Source: CAYVFC01 sp964450715
GTDB taxonomy: Bacteria > Myxococcota_A > Polyangia > Polyangiales > JAFGIB01
Reading direction: 5' to 3'
NCBI GenBank assembly: GCA_964450715.1
Contig: CAYVFC010000036.1
Span: 1 to 59,431 of the forward strand
Length of the DNA stretch: 59,431 nucleotides
The position numbers were made by a program, and so were the translations under genes. Under the pieces are notes generated by a model. The model saw nothing but the letters and a program-made list of their open reading frames with translations. It had not been told where the DNA came from and ran no database searches. Below are positions 52,057 through 59,431 of the stretch, piece after piece; position 1 is the first letter of the stretch, and the number at the start of each line of letters is the position of its first letter.

Positions 52057-55000
52057 ATGCCAGCGGATTCGAAAACGGGCGGGGAGCGGATGCCGCTCAC
52101 CGCCGGAGCGGGCCGCTATCGGATCGACGGTGTGATCGCCAGCGGCGGCGTGGGCCGGGTCTACGCCGCCACCGATCTGTCCACCGAGCGCCGGGTGGCG
52201 CTTAAGCGCGTGCTCGATACCTACGCCGATTCGGTCAAGGTACAGACGCTGTTCAAGCTCGAGTACCATACGCTCAAGCAGATCGATCACCCGCGGGTGA
52301 TCAAGGTGTTCGACTATGGCGTAGATGCCGAGGGTCCCTACTACACCATGGAGATGCTGGAGGGGCTTGATTTACACGATCTATCCCCGATGAAGTACCG
52401 GCAGGCGTGCGTCTTTCTGCGGGACGTGGCCTTCTCTCTGGCGCTGCTGCACACCCGCCGTTTGCTGCACCGCGACCTGAGCCCCAGAAACGTCCGCGCC
52501 ACCGGGGACGGCCACTGCAAGCTGCTCGACTTCGGCACCATGGCCACCTTCGGCGTGACCGGCGAGGTGGCCGGCACCCCGCCGCTGGTCGCCCCCGAGA
52601 GCTTGCGCGGCATGCCGCTCGACCACCGCGCCGATCTGTATTCGCTGGGAGCGCTGGCCTACTGGGTGCTTACCCGTCAGCACGCCTTCCGGGCGCGGCG
52701 GCTGGAGGATCTGCATACGCTCTTCACCAAGGCCCCGCCGCCGCCCTCCAGTATTGCCCCCGGCATTCCCCGGGAGATGGACCGGCTGGTCATGTCGCTG
52801 CTCAGCCTCGACCCCATGTCGCGGCCGGCCAGCGCCGCCGAGGTCATCGAGCGGCTGGACGCCATCGGCGGGCTTCAGAAGGAGCCCGGGATCGAGCACG
52901 CCCAGAGTTACCTGCTGGGCTCGCCGCTGGTGGGCCGCCGGCGCGAGATGGAGCGGCTGCTCCGCAAGCTCTCGGACGCTCTGCAGGGGCGAGGCGACGC
53001 GGTGATGGTGGAGTCCAATCCGGGCGTGGGCAAGACCCGGCTGCTGGAGGAGCTGTCGCTGCAGGCGCAGATGGGAGGCGCGCTGGTGGTGCGGGTGGAG
53101 TCACGCTCCAACCGCGGTCACTACGGAGTGGCGCGAGCGCTGGCGCTCTCGCTTTTGCGCACGGCTCCGGAAGAGGCGAGCGAGGCGCTGCAGCCCTTCC
53201 GCTTCACCCTGGGCCACCTGCTGCCCGAGCTGAGAATTCACCCCGACCGGCTGGCCGCCTTGTCCGAGGACATCAAGGAGCGCCGCATGGCCGTCCAGTC
53301 GGCGCTGCTCTCCTGGCTGGTGCTGCTCAGCCAGGATCGTCCGCTGGTGGTGCTGGTCGACGACATCCACCGCGCGGACGAGGACTCGGCCGCCTTCATG
53401 GCCTCGCTGGCCATCGAGGCGGAGGGACGCTATATACTCGTGGTAGCCACGCGGGTGCTCTGGGCGATAGCGACCGCGAGCGGGGCGCTGCGTTCGCTGA
53501 GCGCTTCGGCCCGGCGGCTGCGCCTGCACCGGCTGCGCTCCAAGCACACCGCCGAGATGGTCCGGGCGATGTTCGGAGAGGTGCCCAACGCCGACCGCAT
53601 CGCCAAGTGGATGCACTCCATCAGCACCGGCAACCCCGCGCAGAACATGGCGCTGGCACGCCACCTGGTCGACAGCGGAACCGTGCACTACGCGGAGGGC
53701 ATCTGGGTGTTGCCGGAGGAGGTGTCGGGCCGGGACGTGCCCTATACCCTCGCCTCGGCCATGCTGGCGCGGGCGAGGTCGCTGAGCCCGCCGGCCCGCG
53801 CGCTGGCCGAGGCGTTGAGCGTCCGGCGCGGCGTCATCCCCCTGGAGCACTGCCTGACCATGGCGGGCCGGCAGGACGAGAACCAGGCGTTCCAGGCGCT
53901 GGAGGAGCTCATCGGTCAGGGCGTGCTGGAGAGCGCGGGCGGCGGCTACCGCTTCTGCCAGGAGCCCTTTCGCGAGGCGCTGTTCGAGGGGCTGGACCCG
54001 GACCGGCGAAGGGCGCTGCACCTCGCTTACGGGCGCTCGCTGCTGCAGACCAGCTCGCGCACGCTGGAGGAGGAGATCGAGGCGGGCTGGCACCTGCTGC
54101 ACGGCGGAGACGAGACGCGCGGCGCAGAACTGGTGGCCGCTACCAGCGAGCGTCTGGCGCTGGAGCAGTACAACATCGCCGCGGCCGTGCCCGCGGTGGA
54201 GGCCGCGCTCGATGTATACAAGCGGCAAGGACGCTCCCCGGCCGAGCGGTTGCGCTTGCTCGCCCGGCTGGTGCGCTGGAGCACCGACTCGGATCGCAGC
54301 GATCTGGCCGACCGTTACGGTGAGAAGACCGTGCGTGCCCTGTATCAGTACTCCGGTATGCAGCTCGCCAGCCGGCTGAGGCGGGTGCTGGGCGGCTGGC
54401 TGGCGGTGTGGCTGGCCCTGGGGCTGGCAGGGCTGCGCAACCTGCTGACGCCCAGGCACAGACGCGGGCCCCCGGCCCGCAAGGCCCTGAGGCTGCTGTG
54501 CGCTTGTCTGGCCTCGCTCTTCGGGGTCAAGGCCATCTTCCTGGACTCCGAGGGCATAAGGCGGCTGGTCCACTACGCCAGGCCGCTGCGCGGCTTTGGC
54601 GAGAACAATCCCGCGTTTGCCACCTACCTCTATTGCCGGGGCAACGAGCTGCACCACCTGGGACGCTTCGACGTCATGAGCAGGCTGTTCGAACGCCTCA
54701 CCCTGTTGCTGAACGACGAGAACCGCTTCCCGGCTCTGACCCCGGACGAGCGCCGCAGTCTGCTGGTCGGAGCGCTCATCCCCCTGGGCATCTACCACGC
54801 CATGGCCGGGAGGAAGCGGGCGCTGGAGCTGGCCGAGAAGCTGGAGAGATACCAGACCAAGCTGGGCGAGTTGGCCGCTCATCGCGTCCGCATGGTCTAC
54901 CACCTGTACCGGGGCGAGCGGGAGCTGGCCGCCGAGCACCTCGCCCGAGTGGAGCGGCACGGAATCCAGGGAGGCAGTACCTGGCAGGTCGAGTTCTTCT

Positions 55001-56211
55001 TCGCTCCGGTCAACGGCCTGGCCAGCTCCATCATGCTCGACCTGATCGGGCTCAAGCAGTCGCTGAAGGTACTGGAACGGCTGGCACGGCAGGCTCCTTC
55101 CATACGTCCCCTGCTGGACATGCTGCGCGTACCCTTCCTGGTCATGAGGGGCGAGACCGCGGAAGCGCTCTTCCTCTCCGAGCAGCTGATCGAGGCCCTG
55201 CCGCCGTGGAAGAGCGTGGCCTGGCTCGACGCGCGCAGCGGTTACGCCTATGCGCTCAACTCGGCCGGAGAGCACGAGAAGGCCTGGGAGGTTTGCCGGC
55301 ATACCCTGTCTATCCTGGGAAAGGAGAAGGGCAGCTACGCCAGCTACTTCACCCTGATATTGCAGCTGGCCGTGGCCGAGCTGGGGCTGGGCAACCAGGC
55401 CCGGGCGGTGGAGATACTGCAGGGGTTAATCGAGGAAAACCAGCCGAATGAATCGCCGCTGTTCCTGGGCCGCTGCCACCACCTGCTGGCGCTGGTGGCG
55501 CTTTCGACCGGGGACCAGGAGAGCTACCAGCGGCACCTGGCCGAGATGAGACGCTGGTTTGCCGCGACTGACAATCCGGTACTGCTGGCAGAGGTTCGCC
55601 AGGTGGAGGAAGGCGGAGGCGCTCCCGGCGTTCTCACCATCAGCTCTATCCCGCCTCCCGGTCCGGGCCACGACGCCATCACGGCGGTACAGGCCCCGGC
55701 CGATCCCGAGTGGATCGAGTCCCTGTTCGAGGGGTGCGAGAACCAGCAGCAGCGCGCACGCAGAGCGCTTGAGAAGCTGCTGCGGGAAGCCGCGGTCGAC
55801 TCGGGTTACCTCTACCTGGTGGACGCCGAAGGCCTGCGCCTGGCCGCCGCGGTCGAGGCCGAACAACCGGACGAGGCGATCGAGCAACTCGTCCGCTTCC
55901 GCATCGACGAGGCCCTGGAGAGCTCGCTCTCCACCGACTTCGACACCCAGGGCTCCGGTTCCCGCAGCAGCAGCAGTGGGCTTTCGGACGCTGACGGCTC
56001 CGCCGGCCAGCGGGTCCAGCTGCTGACCGGGCGGGACGGGGCGCGCTCGGGCGTGATCGGCGCGGTCGTGCTGCACCCCGGCGACGCGCCGCCCGACGCT
56101 CTGGTGAGCAGGCGAGTGCTGGAGGCGGTCGGCCGCAGGCTCATGCAGGCCGGCGACGCCGAGCTTAATCCCGATTTCCAGGATGACGCGGCCGCCCCCC
56201 CGTCTCGGTGA
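52057..56211 (+). CDS. Large Ser/Thr kinase - AAA ATPase - TPR - GAF-like regulator
   Basis: The protein has 1384 aa. A Hanks-type kinase domain (~20-275) has ASGGVGRVYAA, VALKRV, HRDLSPRN, LLDFGTM (DFG) and RADLYSLG. Next is an AAA/STAND-type ATPase (~290-560) with Walker A SNPGVGKTR and Walker B LVVLVDDIH, then helical TPR-like repeats with one or two hydrophobic helices (~770-790, ~815-830) and a C-terminal GAF-like segment (~1230-1370; ARRALEKLLREAAVDSGYLYLVD). This is the architecture of multi-domain myxobacterial kinase/ATPase regulators (PknK/LuxR-STAND relatives), expected to couple ATP- and ligand-dependent assembly to phosphorylation. The Walker A has Ser where Gly is usual at its first position. 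Confidence 0.85.
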   Translation: MPADSKTGGERMPLTAGAGRYRIDGVIASGGVGRVYAATDLSTERRVALKRVLDTYADSVKVQTLFKLEYHTLKQIDHPRVIKVFDYGVDAEGPYYTMEMLEGLDLHDLSPMKYRQACVFLRDVAFSLALLHTRRLLHRDLSPRNVRATGDGHCKLLDFGTMATFGVTGEVAGTPPLVAPESLRGMPLDHRADLYSLGALAYWVLTRQHAFRARRLEDLHTLFTKAPPPPSSIAPGIPREMDRLVMSLLSLDPMSRPASAAEVIERLDAIGGLQKEPGIEHAQSYLLGSPLVGRRREMERLLRKLSDALQGRGDAVMVESNPGVGKTRLLEELSLQAQMGGALVVRVESRSNRGHYGVARALALSLLRTAPEEASEALQPFRFTLGHLLPELRIHPDRLAALSEDIKERRMAVQSALLSWLVLLSQDRPLVVLVDDIHRADEDSAAFMASLAIEAEGRYILVVATRVLWAIATASGALRSLSASARRLRLHRLRSKHTAEMVRAMFGEVPNADRIAKWMHSISTGNPAQNMALARHLVDSGTVHYAEGIWVLPEEVSGRDVPYTLASAMLARARSLSPPARALAEALSVRRGVIPLEHCLTMAGRQDENQAFQALEELIGQGVLESAGGGYRFCQEPFREALFEGLDPDRRRALHLAYGRSLLQTSSRTLEEEIEAGWHLLHGGDETRGAELVAATSERLALEQYNIAAAVPAVEAALDVYKRQGRSPAERLRLLARLVRWSTDSDRSDLADRYGEKTVRALYQYSGMQLASRLRRVLGGWLAVWLALGLAGLRNLLTPRHRRGPPARKALRLLCACLASLFGVKAIFLDSEGIRRLVHYARPLRGFGENNPAFATYLYCRGNELHHLGRFDVMSRLFERLTLLLNDENRFPALTPDERRSLLVGALIPLGIYHAMAGRKRALELAEKLERYQTKLGELAAHRVRMVYHLYRGERELAAEHLARVERHGIQGGSTWQVEFFFAPVNGLASSIMLDLIGLKQSLKVLERLARQAPSIRPLLDMLRVPFLVMRGETAEALFLSEQLIEALPPWKSVAWLDARSGYAYALNSAGEHEKAWEVCRHTLSILGKEKGSYASYFTLILQLAVAELGLGNQARAVEILQGLIEENQPNESPLFLGRCHHLLALVALSTGDQESYQRHLAEMRRWFAATDNPVLLAEVRQVEEGGGAPGVLTISSIPPPGPGHDAITAVQAPADPEWIESLFEGCENQQQRARRALEKLLREAAVDSGYLYLVDAEGLRLAAAVEAEQPDEAIEQLVRFRIDEALESSLSTDFDTQGSGSRSSSSGLSDADGSAGQRVQLLTGRDGARSGVIGAVVLHPGDAPPDALVSRRVLEAVGRRLMQAGDAELNPDFQDDAAAPPSR

Positions 56212-56214
56212 GCA

Positions 56215-56270
56215 GGGGGCTTGCCGGGCTCCCCGATCGTAGGGCAGGGGCTTGCCCTCTCCCATTAGCG
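56215..56270. repeat. GGGGCTTGCC-type repeat fragment
   Basis: AGCAGGGGGCTTGCCGGGCT and GTAGGGCAGGGGCTTGCCCT are two partial units of the GTAGGGG family, between the kinase stop and the ddl start. Confidence 0.6.
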
Positions 56271-56281
56271 CGAGGCAACCG

Positions 56282-57373
56282 ATGAAGAAACGACTCCGGA
56301 TAGCAGTTCTCTGCGGCGGCCGGTCGGCCGAGCACGAGGTATCGCTCCAGTCGGCCGGTAACGTCATCCGGGCCATGGATCCGAACAAGTACCAGGCGCT
56401 GGTCGTCGGCATCGACCGTCAGGGCTGCTGGCGCTTGTACGACGCCGACCGCTTCGCCGCCTGCGCGAACGACCCGGGTCGGATTCGGCTCAGAAAGTCG
56501 GGTCGCCGCGTGGCCCTGGATCCCGGTTCGGGGCGCTTCATCGACCGCAAGAACGGCAGGGCGCTCCCTGCGCTCGATGCCGTCTTCCCGGTGCTGCACG
56601 GCCCCTTTGGCGAGGACGGGACCGTGCAGGGCCTGCTCGAGCTCGCCGGCCTGCCCTACGTGGGAGCGGGCGTTTTAGGCTCGGCCGCGGGTATGGACAA
56701 GGAGGTGATGAAGCGGCTGCTGCGCGAGGCGCGGCTTCCGGTGGCCGACTTCGTCGTGCTGCACCGCGACCGGGTCGACCCGGCCCGGTCGCGCGCCGCG
56801 GTCTCCCGGCTCGGCCTGCCGCTCTTCGTCAAGCCGGCCAACCTGGGCTCGTCCGTGGGCGTGAGCAAGGTCAAGAGCCCGCGCGAGCTCTCGGACGCGG
56901 TGCGCCTGGCCTTTGCCTACGACGACAAGGTCCTGCTGGAGTCGTTCGTGCCCGGCCGCGAGATCGAGTGCTCGGTGCTGGGCAATGCCGATCCCATCGC
57001 TTCGCTGCCCGGCGAAATCGTTCCGCGGGCCGAGTTCTACTCCTACCGGGCCAAGTACATAGACGAGAACGGCGCCCTGCTCCGGGCGCCGGTCGACCTG
57101 CCCGAACCCGTGATCGCCCGGGTGCAGCGCCTCTCGGTCGACAGCTTCCGCGCCTGCTGCTGCGAGGGCATGGCGCGGGTGGATCTCTTTCTCACCGCTC
57201 GGGGACGGCTGGTGGTCAACGAGCTCAACACCATTCCCGGCTTCACCTCCATCAGCATGTACCCGATGCTCTGGCAGGCCAGCGGAATACCCTATTCAAG
57301 GCTCATCGACCGCCTGATCCGCCTGGCCCTGGAGCGCCACCGGAGAAAGGCGCGTCTGAAGAGCTCCCGTTAG
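56282..57373 (+). CDS. ddl: D-alanine--D-alanine ligase
   Basis: A 363-aa ATP-grasp enzyme making D-Ala-D-Ala for peptidoglycan. The ATG at 56282 (GAGG upstream) starts MKKRLRIAVLCGGRSAEHEVSLQSA, the family N-terminus; a TTG at 56252 is inside repeat sequence. Further marks are FPVLHGPFGEDGTVQG, GAGVLGSAAGMDKEVMKRLL, LFVKPANLGSSVGVSKV, ESFVPGREIECSVLG, and the C-terminal RVDLFLTARGRLVVNELNTIPGFT. All ATP-grasp motifs appear intact. Peptidoglycan-pathway neighbours (mur genes) are not in this window. Confidence 0.95.
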   Translation: MKKRLRIAVLCGGRSAEHEVSLQSAGNVIRAMDPNKYQALVVGIDRQGCWRLYDADRFAACANDPGRIRLRKSGRRVALDPGSGRFIDRKNGRALPALDAVFPVLHGPFGEDGTVQGLLELAGLPYVGAGVLGSAAGMDKEVMKRLLREARLPVADFVVLHRDRVDPARSRAAVSRLGLPLFVKPANLGSSVGVSKVKSPRELSDAVRLAFAYDDKVLLESFVPGREIECSVLGNADPIASLPGEIVPRAEFYSYRAKYIDENGALLRAPVDLPEPVIARVQRLSVDSFRACCCEGMARVDLFLTARGRLVVNELNTIPGFTSISMYPMLWQASGIPYSRLIDRLIRLALERHRRKARLKSSR

Positions 57374-57412
57374 CACCCCCGCCAACCCCCCTTGTCATCC
57401 AAACGCCCCCTT

Positions 57413-57486
57413 GTCATTTCGAGCGAAGCGAGAAATCTATTGGTATCCGATCCATCCCGGAGATCTCTCCCTCTGGTCGAGATGAC
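57413..57486. repeat. GTCATTTCGA-family palindromic repeat, copy 3
   Basis: GTCATTTCGAGCGAAGCGAG on the left is inverted relative to CTCCCTCTGGTCGAGATGAC on the right (a few mismatches), around a central TCTATTGGTATCCGATCCAT-type spacer. An extra GTCATCC lies just upstream. The right end contains the ATG at 57482, in frame with the following methyltransferase. Confidence 0.85.
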
Positions 57487-57505
57487 AACAGCGCGTGACA
57501 CCACC

Positions 57506-58210
57506 ATGACCACCCTTACCGCCGCCGAAACCGAGCCGCTGCCGTTGGTTTTCGGCCAGCCTCTGGCCGCGCAGGCCCTGCCGCTCTGCCCGGAGATCCG
57601 TCTCTGGCTGCTCGATGGACAGGTCGACCTCAACGCCCAGATCGATCCTATCTTCAAGGGGCAGGACATCCCCTTCTGGGCCTTCTGCTGGGGGGCGGGC
57701 CAGGCGCTGGCTCGTTACCTCACCGATCATCCCGAAACGGTGGCGGGCAAGCGGGTGGTGGATTTCGGAGCGGGCTCGGGCGTGGCCGCCATCGCCGCCG
57801 CCCAGGCTGGGGCGCGGCGAGCGCTGGCGGTAGATACCGATGCGTTGGCGCAGCGGATGGCGCTTAAAAACGCGCGGCTGAACGGCGTTTGCATCGAGGT
57901 AGCCGGCCGCCTGCCCGAGAGCTGGGACCTGTTGCTGGCCAGCGACGTAATGTACGAGGAGCGGACCTGCGGCTGGTTGTTGACGCTTGCGGCCCGGGGC
58001 AGGGAGATCATCATCAGCAATCCCGAGCGCAAGGACATGCCGCGCCTGGAGCGGTTGCTGCAACAGAGCGAGCATCGCTCGAGCGGCTTGGTCCGGGTCT
58101 GCCGGGTCGAGTCGCTCACCTTTCCCGACGTGGACTACCCGACCCGGTACGCTGCCATCTACCGCTCGTCCGAGCGCTTCACTGCACAGGGGGAGGAATT
58201 CGCTTCTTGA
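57506..58210 (+). CDS. Small SAM-dependent methyltransferase (ETF-beta lysine / nicotinamide methyltransferase-like)
   Basis: The protein has 234 aa from the ATG at 57506; an ATG at 57482, inside the palindromic repeat, would add 8 residues. The SAM motif is VVDFGAGSGVAAIAAAQAG, followed by AVDTDALAQRMALKNARLNG and LLLASDVMYEERTC, the post-II region of the METTL20/nicotinamide-methyltransferase-like group that methylates protein lysines or small amines. The N-terminal ~60 residues (QIDPIFKGQDIPFWAFCWGAG) also fit this group. Target unknown; no etf genes are nearby. No clear ribosome binding site is visible for either start. Confidence 0.82.
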   Translation: MTTLTAAETEPLPLVFGQPLAAQALPLCPEIRLWLLDGQVDLNAQIDPIFKGQDIPFWAFCWGAGQALARYLTDHPETVAGKRVVDFGAGSGVAAIAAAQAGARRALAVDTDALAQRMALKNARLNGVCIEVAGRLPESWDLLLASDVMYEERTCGWLLTLAARGREIIISNPERKDMPRLERLLQQSEHRSSGLVRVCRVESLTFPDVDYPTRYAAIYRSSERFTAQGEEFAS

Positions 58211-58470
58211 GTCCGATCCCGATACGGACCCTGATTCATCGCCTTGTTTTGCTCGCCCTTTTGCCCGCGCTGGTAGGCGTCTGTCTCTGCTCTGGCCTGG
58301 CTCGGCGTTCGCCGACTTGGCTCCGCGAACCCCTCGCGGCGAGGGGGCCCGTCAATGCACCGGGTACGGAACAGCTCTCCGCTGCGGCTCAGCTCCTGCA
58401 GGAAAGCGGCGATCTCCTCAGCGCCGGTAGCGACCAGTTCGAAGCACTCGGTGCACCCGACTACGTCCAC
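58159..58470 (-). CDS. Possible small ORF coupled to the nuclease gene
   Basis: A GTG at 58470 overlaps the stop codon of the nuclease gene (GTGGACGTAG) and has AGAAGG upstream, the arrangement of coupled genes. The 103-aa product begins VDVVGCTECFELVATGAEEI with two Cys in CTEC and a helix, but the second half is Arg/Ser/Gln-rich and overlaps the end of the opposite-strand methyltransferase. It may be a short true gene with a poorly conserved tail, or chance. Confidence 0.35.
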   Translation of the reverse strand: MDVVGCTECFELVATGAEEIAAFLQELSRSGELFRTRCIDGPPRREGFAEPSRRTPSQARAETDAYQRGQKGEQNKAMNQGPYRDRTQEANSSPCAVKRSDER

Positions 58471-59375
58471 CTCGGGCAGACCTTCTTGAAGTTGCACCAG
58501 CGGCAGGTCGATTCCCGGTCGGTCAAGGCGAAGCGGTCCTCGGTCGCGCGGTTGCTATCCGGATCGTCCAACAACTGCTTCATGTCGCGGATGGAGCCGC
58601 CGATGTAGTGGCGGATGGCCTGAAGTCCCTTTCCCTTCAGCTGATAGGGGGACTCCTTGCCGCTGGCCAGGTTGAACTCGATGGTGGTGATTCGTTCCGG
58701 GGCGACCTGCCACTTCTCGGTGGCATAGAAGCTGTAACAGGCCAGCTGAACCTCGTTGCGTTCCGGGTCGGAGCGGCCGGTTTTCCAGTCGTAGATGACG
58801 ATGTTGCCGTCCTCGTCGCGGAAGGAGAAGTCCAGCACCACATGGACCTTGACGCCGTCCAGCTGGAACGAGGAGAAGTCCTCCACGTCGAGCCAGCGTT
58901 CGACGGGCAGGGAGTGGATGAGGTGATATACCGAGGAGCGGTAGAATGTCTGCAGGCAGCTCACCACGTGGTCGGCGGTCTCTTTCCAGGCGTCGTCCGG
59001 TAGATCGAGCCCGTACTCGTGCTCGAAGAAGCCCGCGCTCTTGGGGTTCTTCCGGTAGTCGCCCCTACGCGAGGAGGCGAAGTCCTTGCGCATGACGGCC
59101 AGCGTCATGTCGATGGCTTCTTTCTCCTTCATGGGCTCGATGCCGCGCCGCAGGTTGTGTAGCGATCGCTTGATGCAGTCGTGGACCTTGCCGCCCGCCC
59201 AGATCTGCCGGGTCTGCAACTGCTTGAGCACGTAGATGCGTCGGGTCCGGCTCTCGGCATCCACCTCCCAGCCTCCCCAGGAACCGTAGTAGTGGAAGTA
59301 GTAGCGCCGCAGGCACCTGCGGAACAGCTCATCGCGGGTCTTCGACCAAGAAAACTCGTTTTTCAGCGCGGCCAT
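58461..59375 (-). CDS. Cas4/RecB-like PD-(D/E)XK nuclease with Fe-S cysteines
   Basis: The protein has 304 aa (ATG 59375). The nuclease core lies near residues 180-210: VVLDFSFRDEDGNIVIYDWKTG provides the Asp and the D-x-K of the PD-(D/E)XK active site. The N-terminal FRRCLRRYYFHYYG and the C-terminal CRWCNFKKVC supply four cysteines spaced as in Cas4/AddB/RecB-type nucleases with a 4Fe-4S cluster. An additional QLACYSFYA helix follows the active site (the QxxxY motif). No cas genes, CRISPR array or helicase are nearby, so it is an orphan, probably in DNA repair or end-processing. Confidence 0.88.
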   Translation of the reverse strand: MAALKNEFSWSKTRDELFRRCLRRYYFHYYGSWGGWEVDAESRTRRIYVLKQLQTRQIWAGGKVHDCIKRSLHNLRRGIEPMKEKEAIDMTLAVMRKDFASSRRGDYRKNPKSAGFFEHEYGLDLPDDAWKETADHVVSCLQTFYRSSVYHLIHSLPVERWLDVEDFSSFQLDGVKVHVVLDFSFRDEDGNIVIYDWKTGRSDPERNEVQLACYSFYATEKWQVAPERITTIEFNLASGKESPYQLKGKGLQAIRHYIGGSIRDMKQLLDDPDSNRATEDRFALTDRESTCRWCNFKKVCPRWT

Positions 59376-59431
59376 GGGGGTCGGACTTAACTAATTAGTT
59401 CCCGGCTCGAAATAGCCGATTTCGGCTTTCA

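Noticed and set aside
53101..55302. 733-aa open frame antisense to the large kinase gene
   Set aside because: A GC-rich shadow of the kinase/TPR coding sequence; composition is Gln/Leu/Arg/Val-rich without domain signatures.

Overview
The window looks like a chromosomal segment of an uncultivated or little-studied member of the Myxococcota (former Deltaproteobacteria). The DNA is GC-rich. The genes include a secreted protein with a MYXO-CTERM-like tail, an AgmX/PglI-type C-terminal domain, DUF4398/OmpA lipoproteins, PEGA and TPR proteins, eukaryotic-like Ser/Thr kinases, and many Cys-rich or Gly-rich lipoproteins. I found no rRNA, tRNA, CRISPR array, prophage or recognisable transposase gene.

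Layout. 1-5.9 kb: a degenerate receiver protein, a minus-strand chemotaxis receptor with a small soluble partner, then nfeD-flotillin and a lipoprotein gene cut off by repeats. 5.9-10.2 kb (minus): typA, an AgmX-type single-pass protein and a lipoprotein. 10.4-14.7 kb (minus): a run with an NAD-dependent epimerase, a TPR protein, a UPF0158 protein, a SurA-N-like secreted protein and rimI. 15.2-28.6 kb (plus): two giant TPR proteins (1599 and 2170 aa) that overlap by ATGA and share a homologous C-terminal domain, then nadD and a membrane Ser/Thr kinase with a PspB-like N-terminus. 28.9-35.5 kb (minus): a secreted nitrilase-superfamily lipoprotein, ubiE/menG, a decayed Cys-rich gene fused to a truncated regulator, a YkgJ protein and an anSME-type radical SAM enzyme ending in a SEC-C motif. 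35.6-40.4 kb: a response regulator, an MBL-fold hydrolase, a PEGA/TPR protein with a Cys-rich lipoprotein, a signal-peptidase-I homologue lacking both catalytic residues, and a Dam-type methylase. 40.7-49 kb: lipoproteins, a DUF4398 - OmpA - scramblase-like operon, the MYXO-CTERM-like protein, a TraB-family membrane protein and an unknown protein. 49.2-59.4 kb: an OmpA-type outer-membrane protein, a FolB-cupin fusion, a 1384-aa kinase/ATPase/TPR regulator, ddl, a small methyltransferase and a Cas4-like PD-(D/E)XK nuclease.

The most unusual layer is non-coding. At least three families of REP/REPIN-like palindromic repeats and one 198-bp near-perfect foldback element sit between and inside genes. 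They supply the 3' end and stop codon of typA, truncate a lipoprotein gene, interrupt a Cys-rich gene, and lie beside a duplicated copy of the nadD 3' end that preserves what looks like the empty insertion site. No RAYT transposase is present, so any mobility would be in trans.

Functionally the window is mostly envelope, signalling and housekeeping genes. Assignments come from motifs and family memory only; no database search was run.
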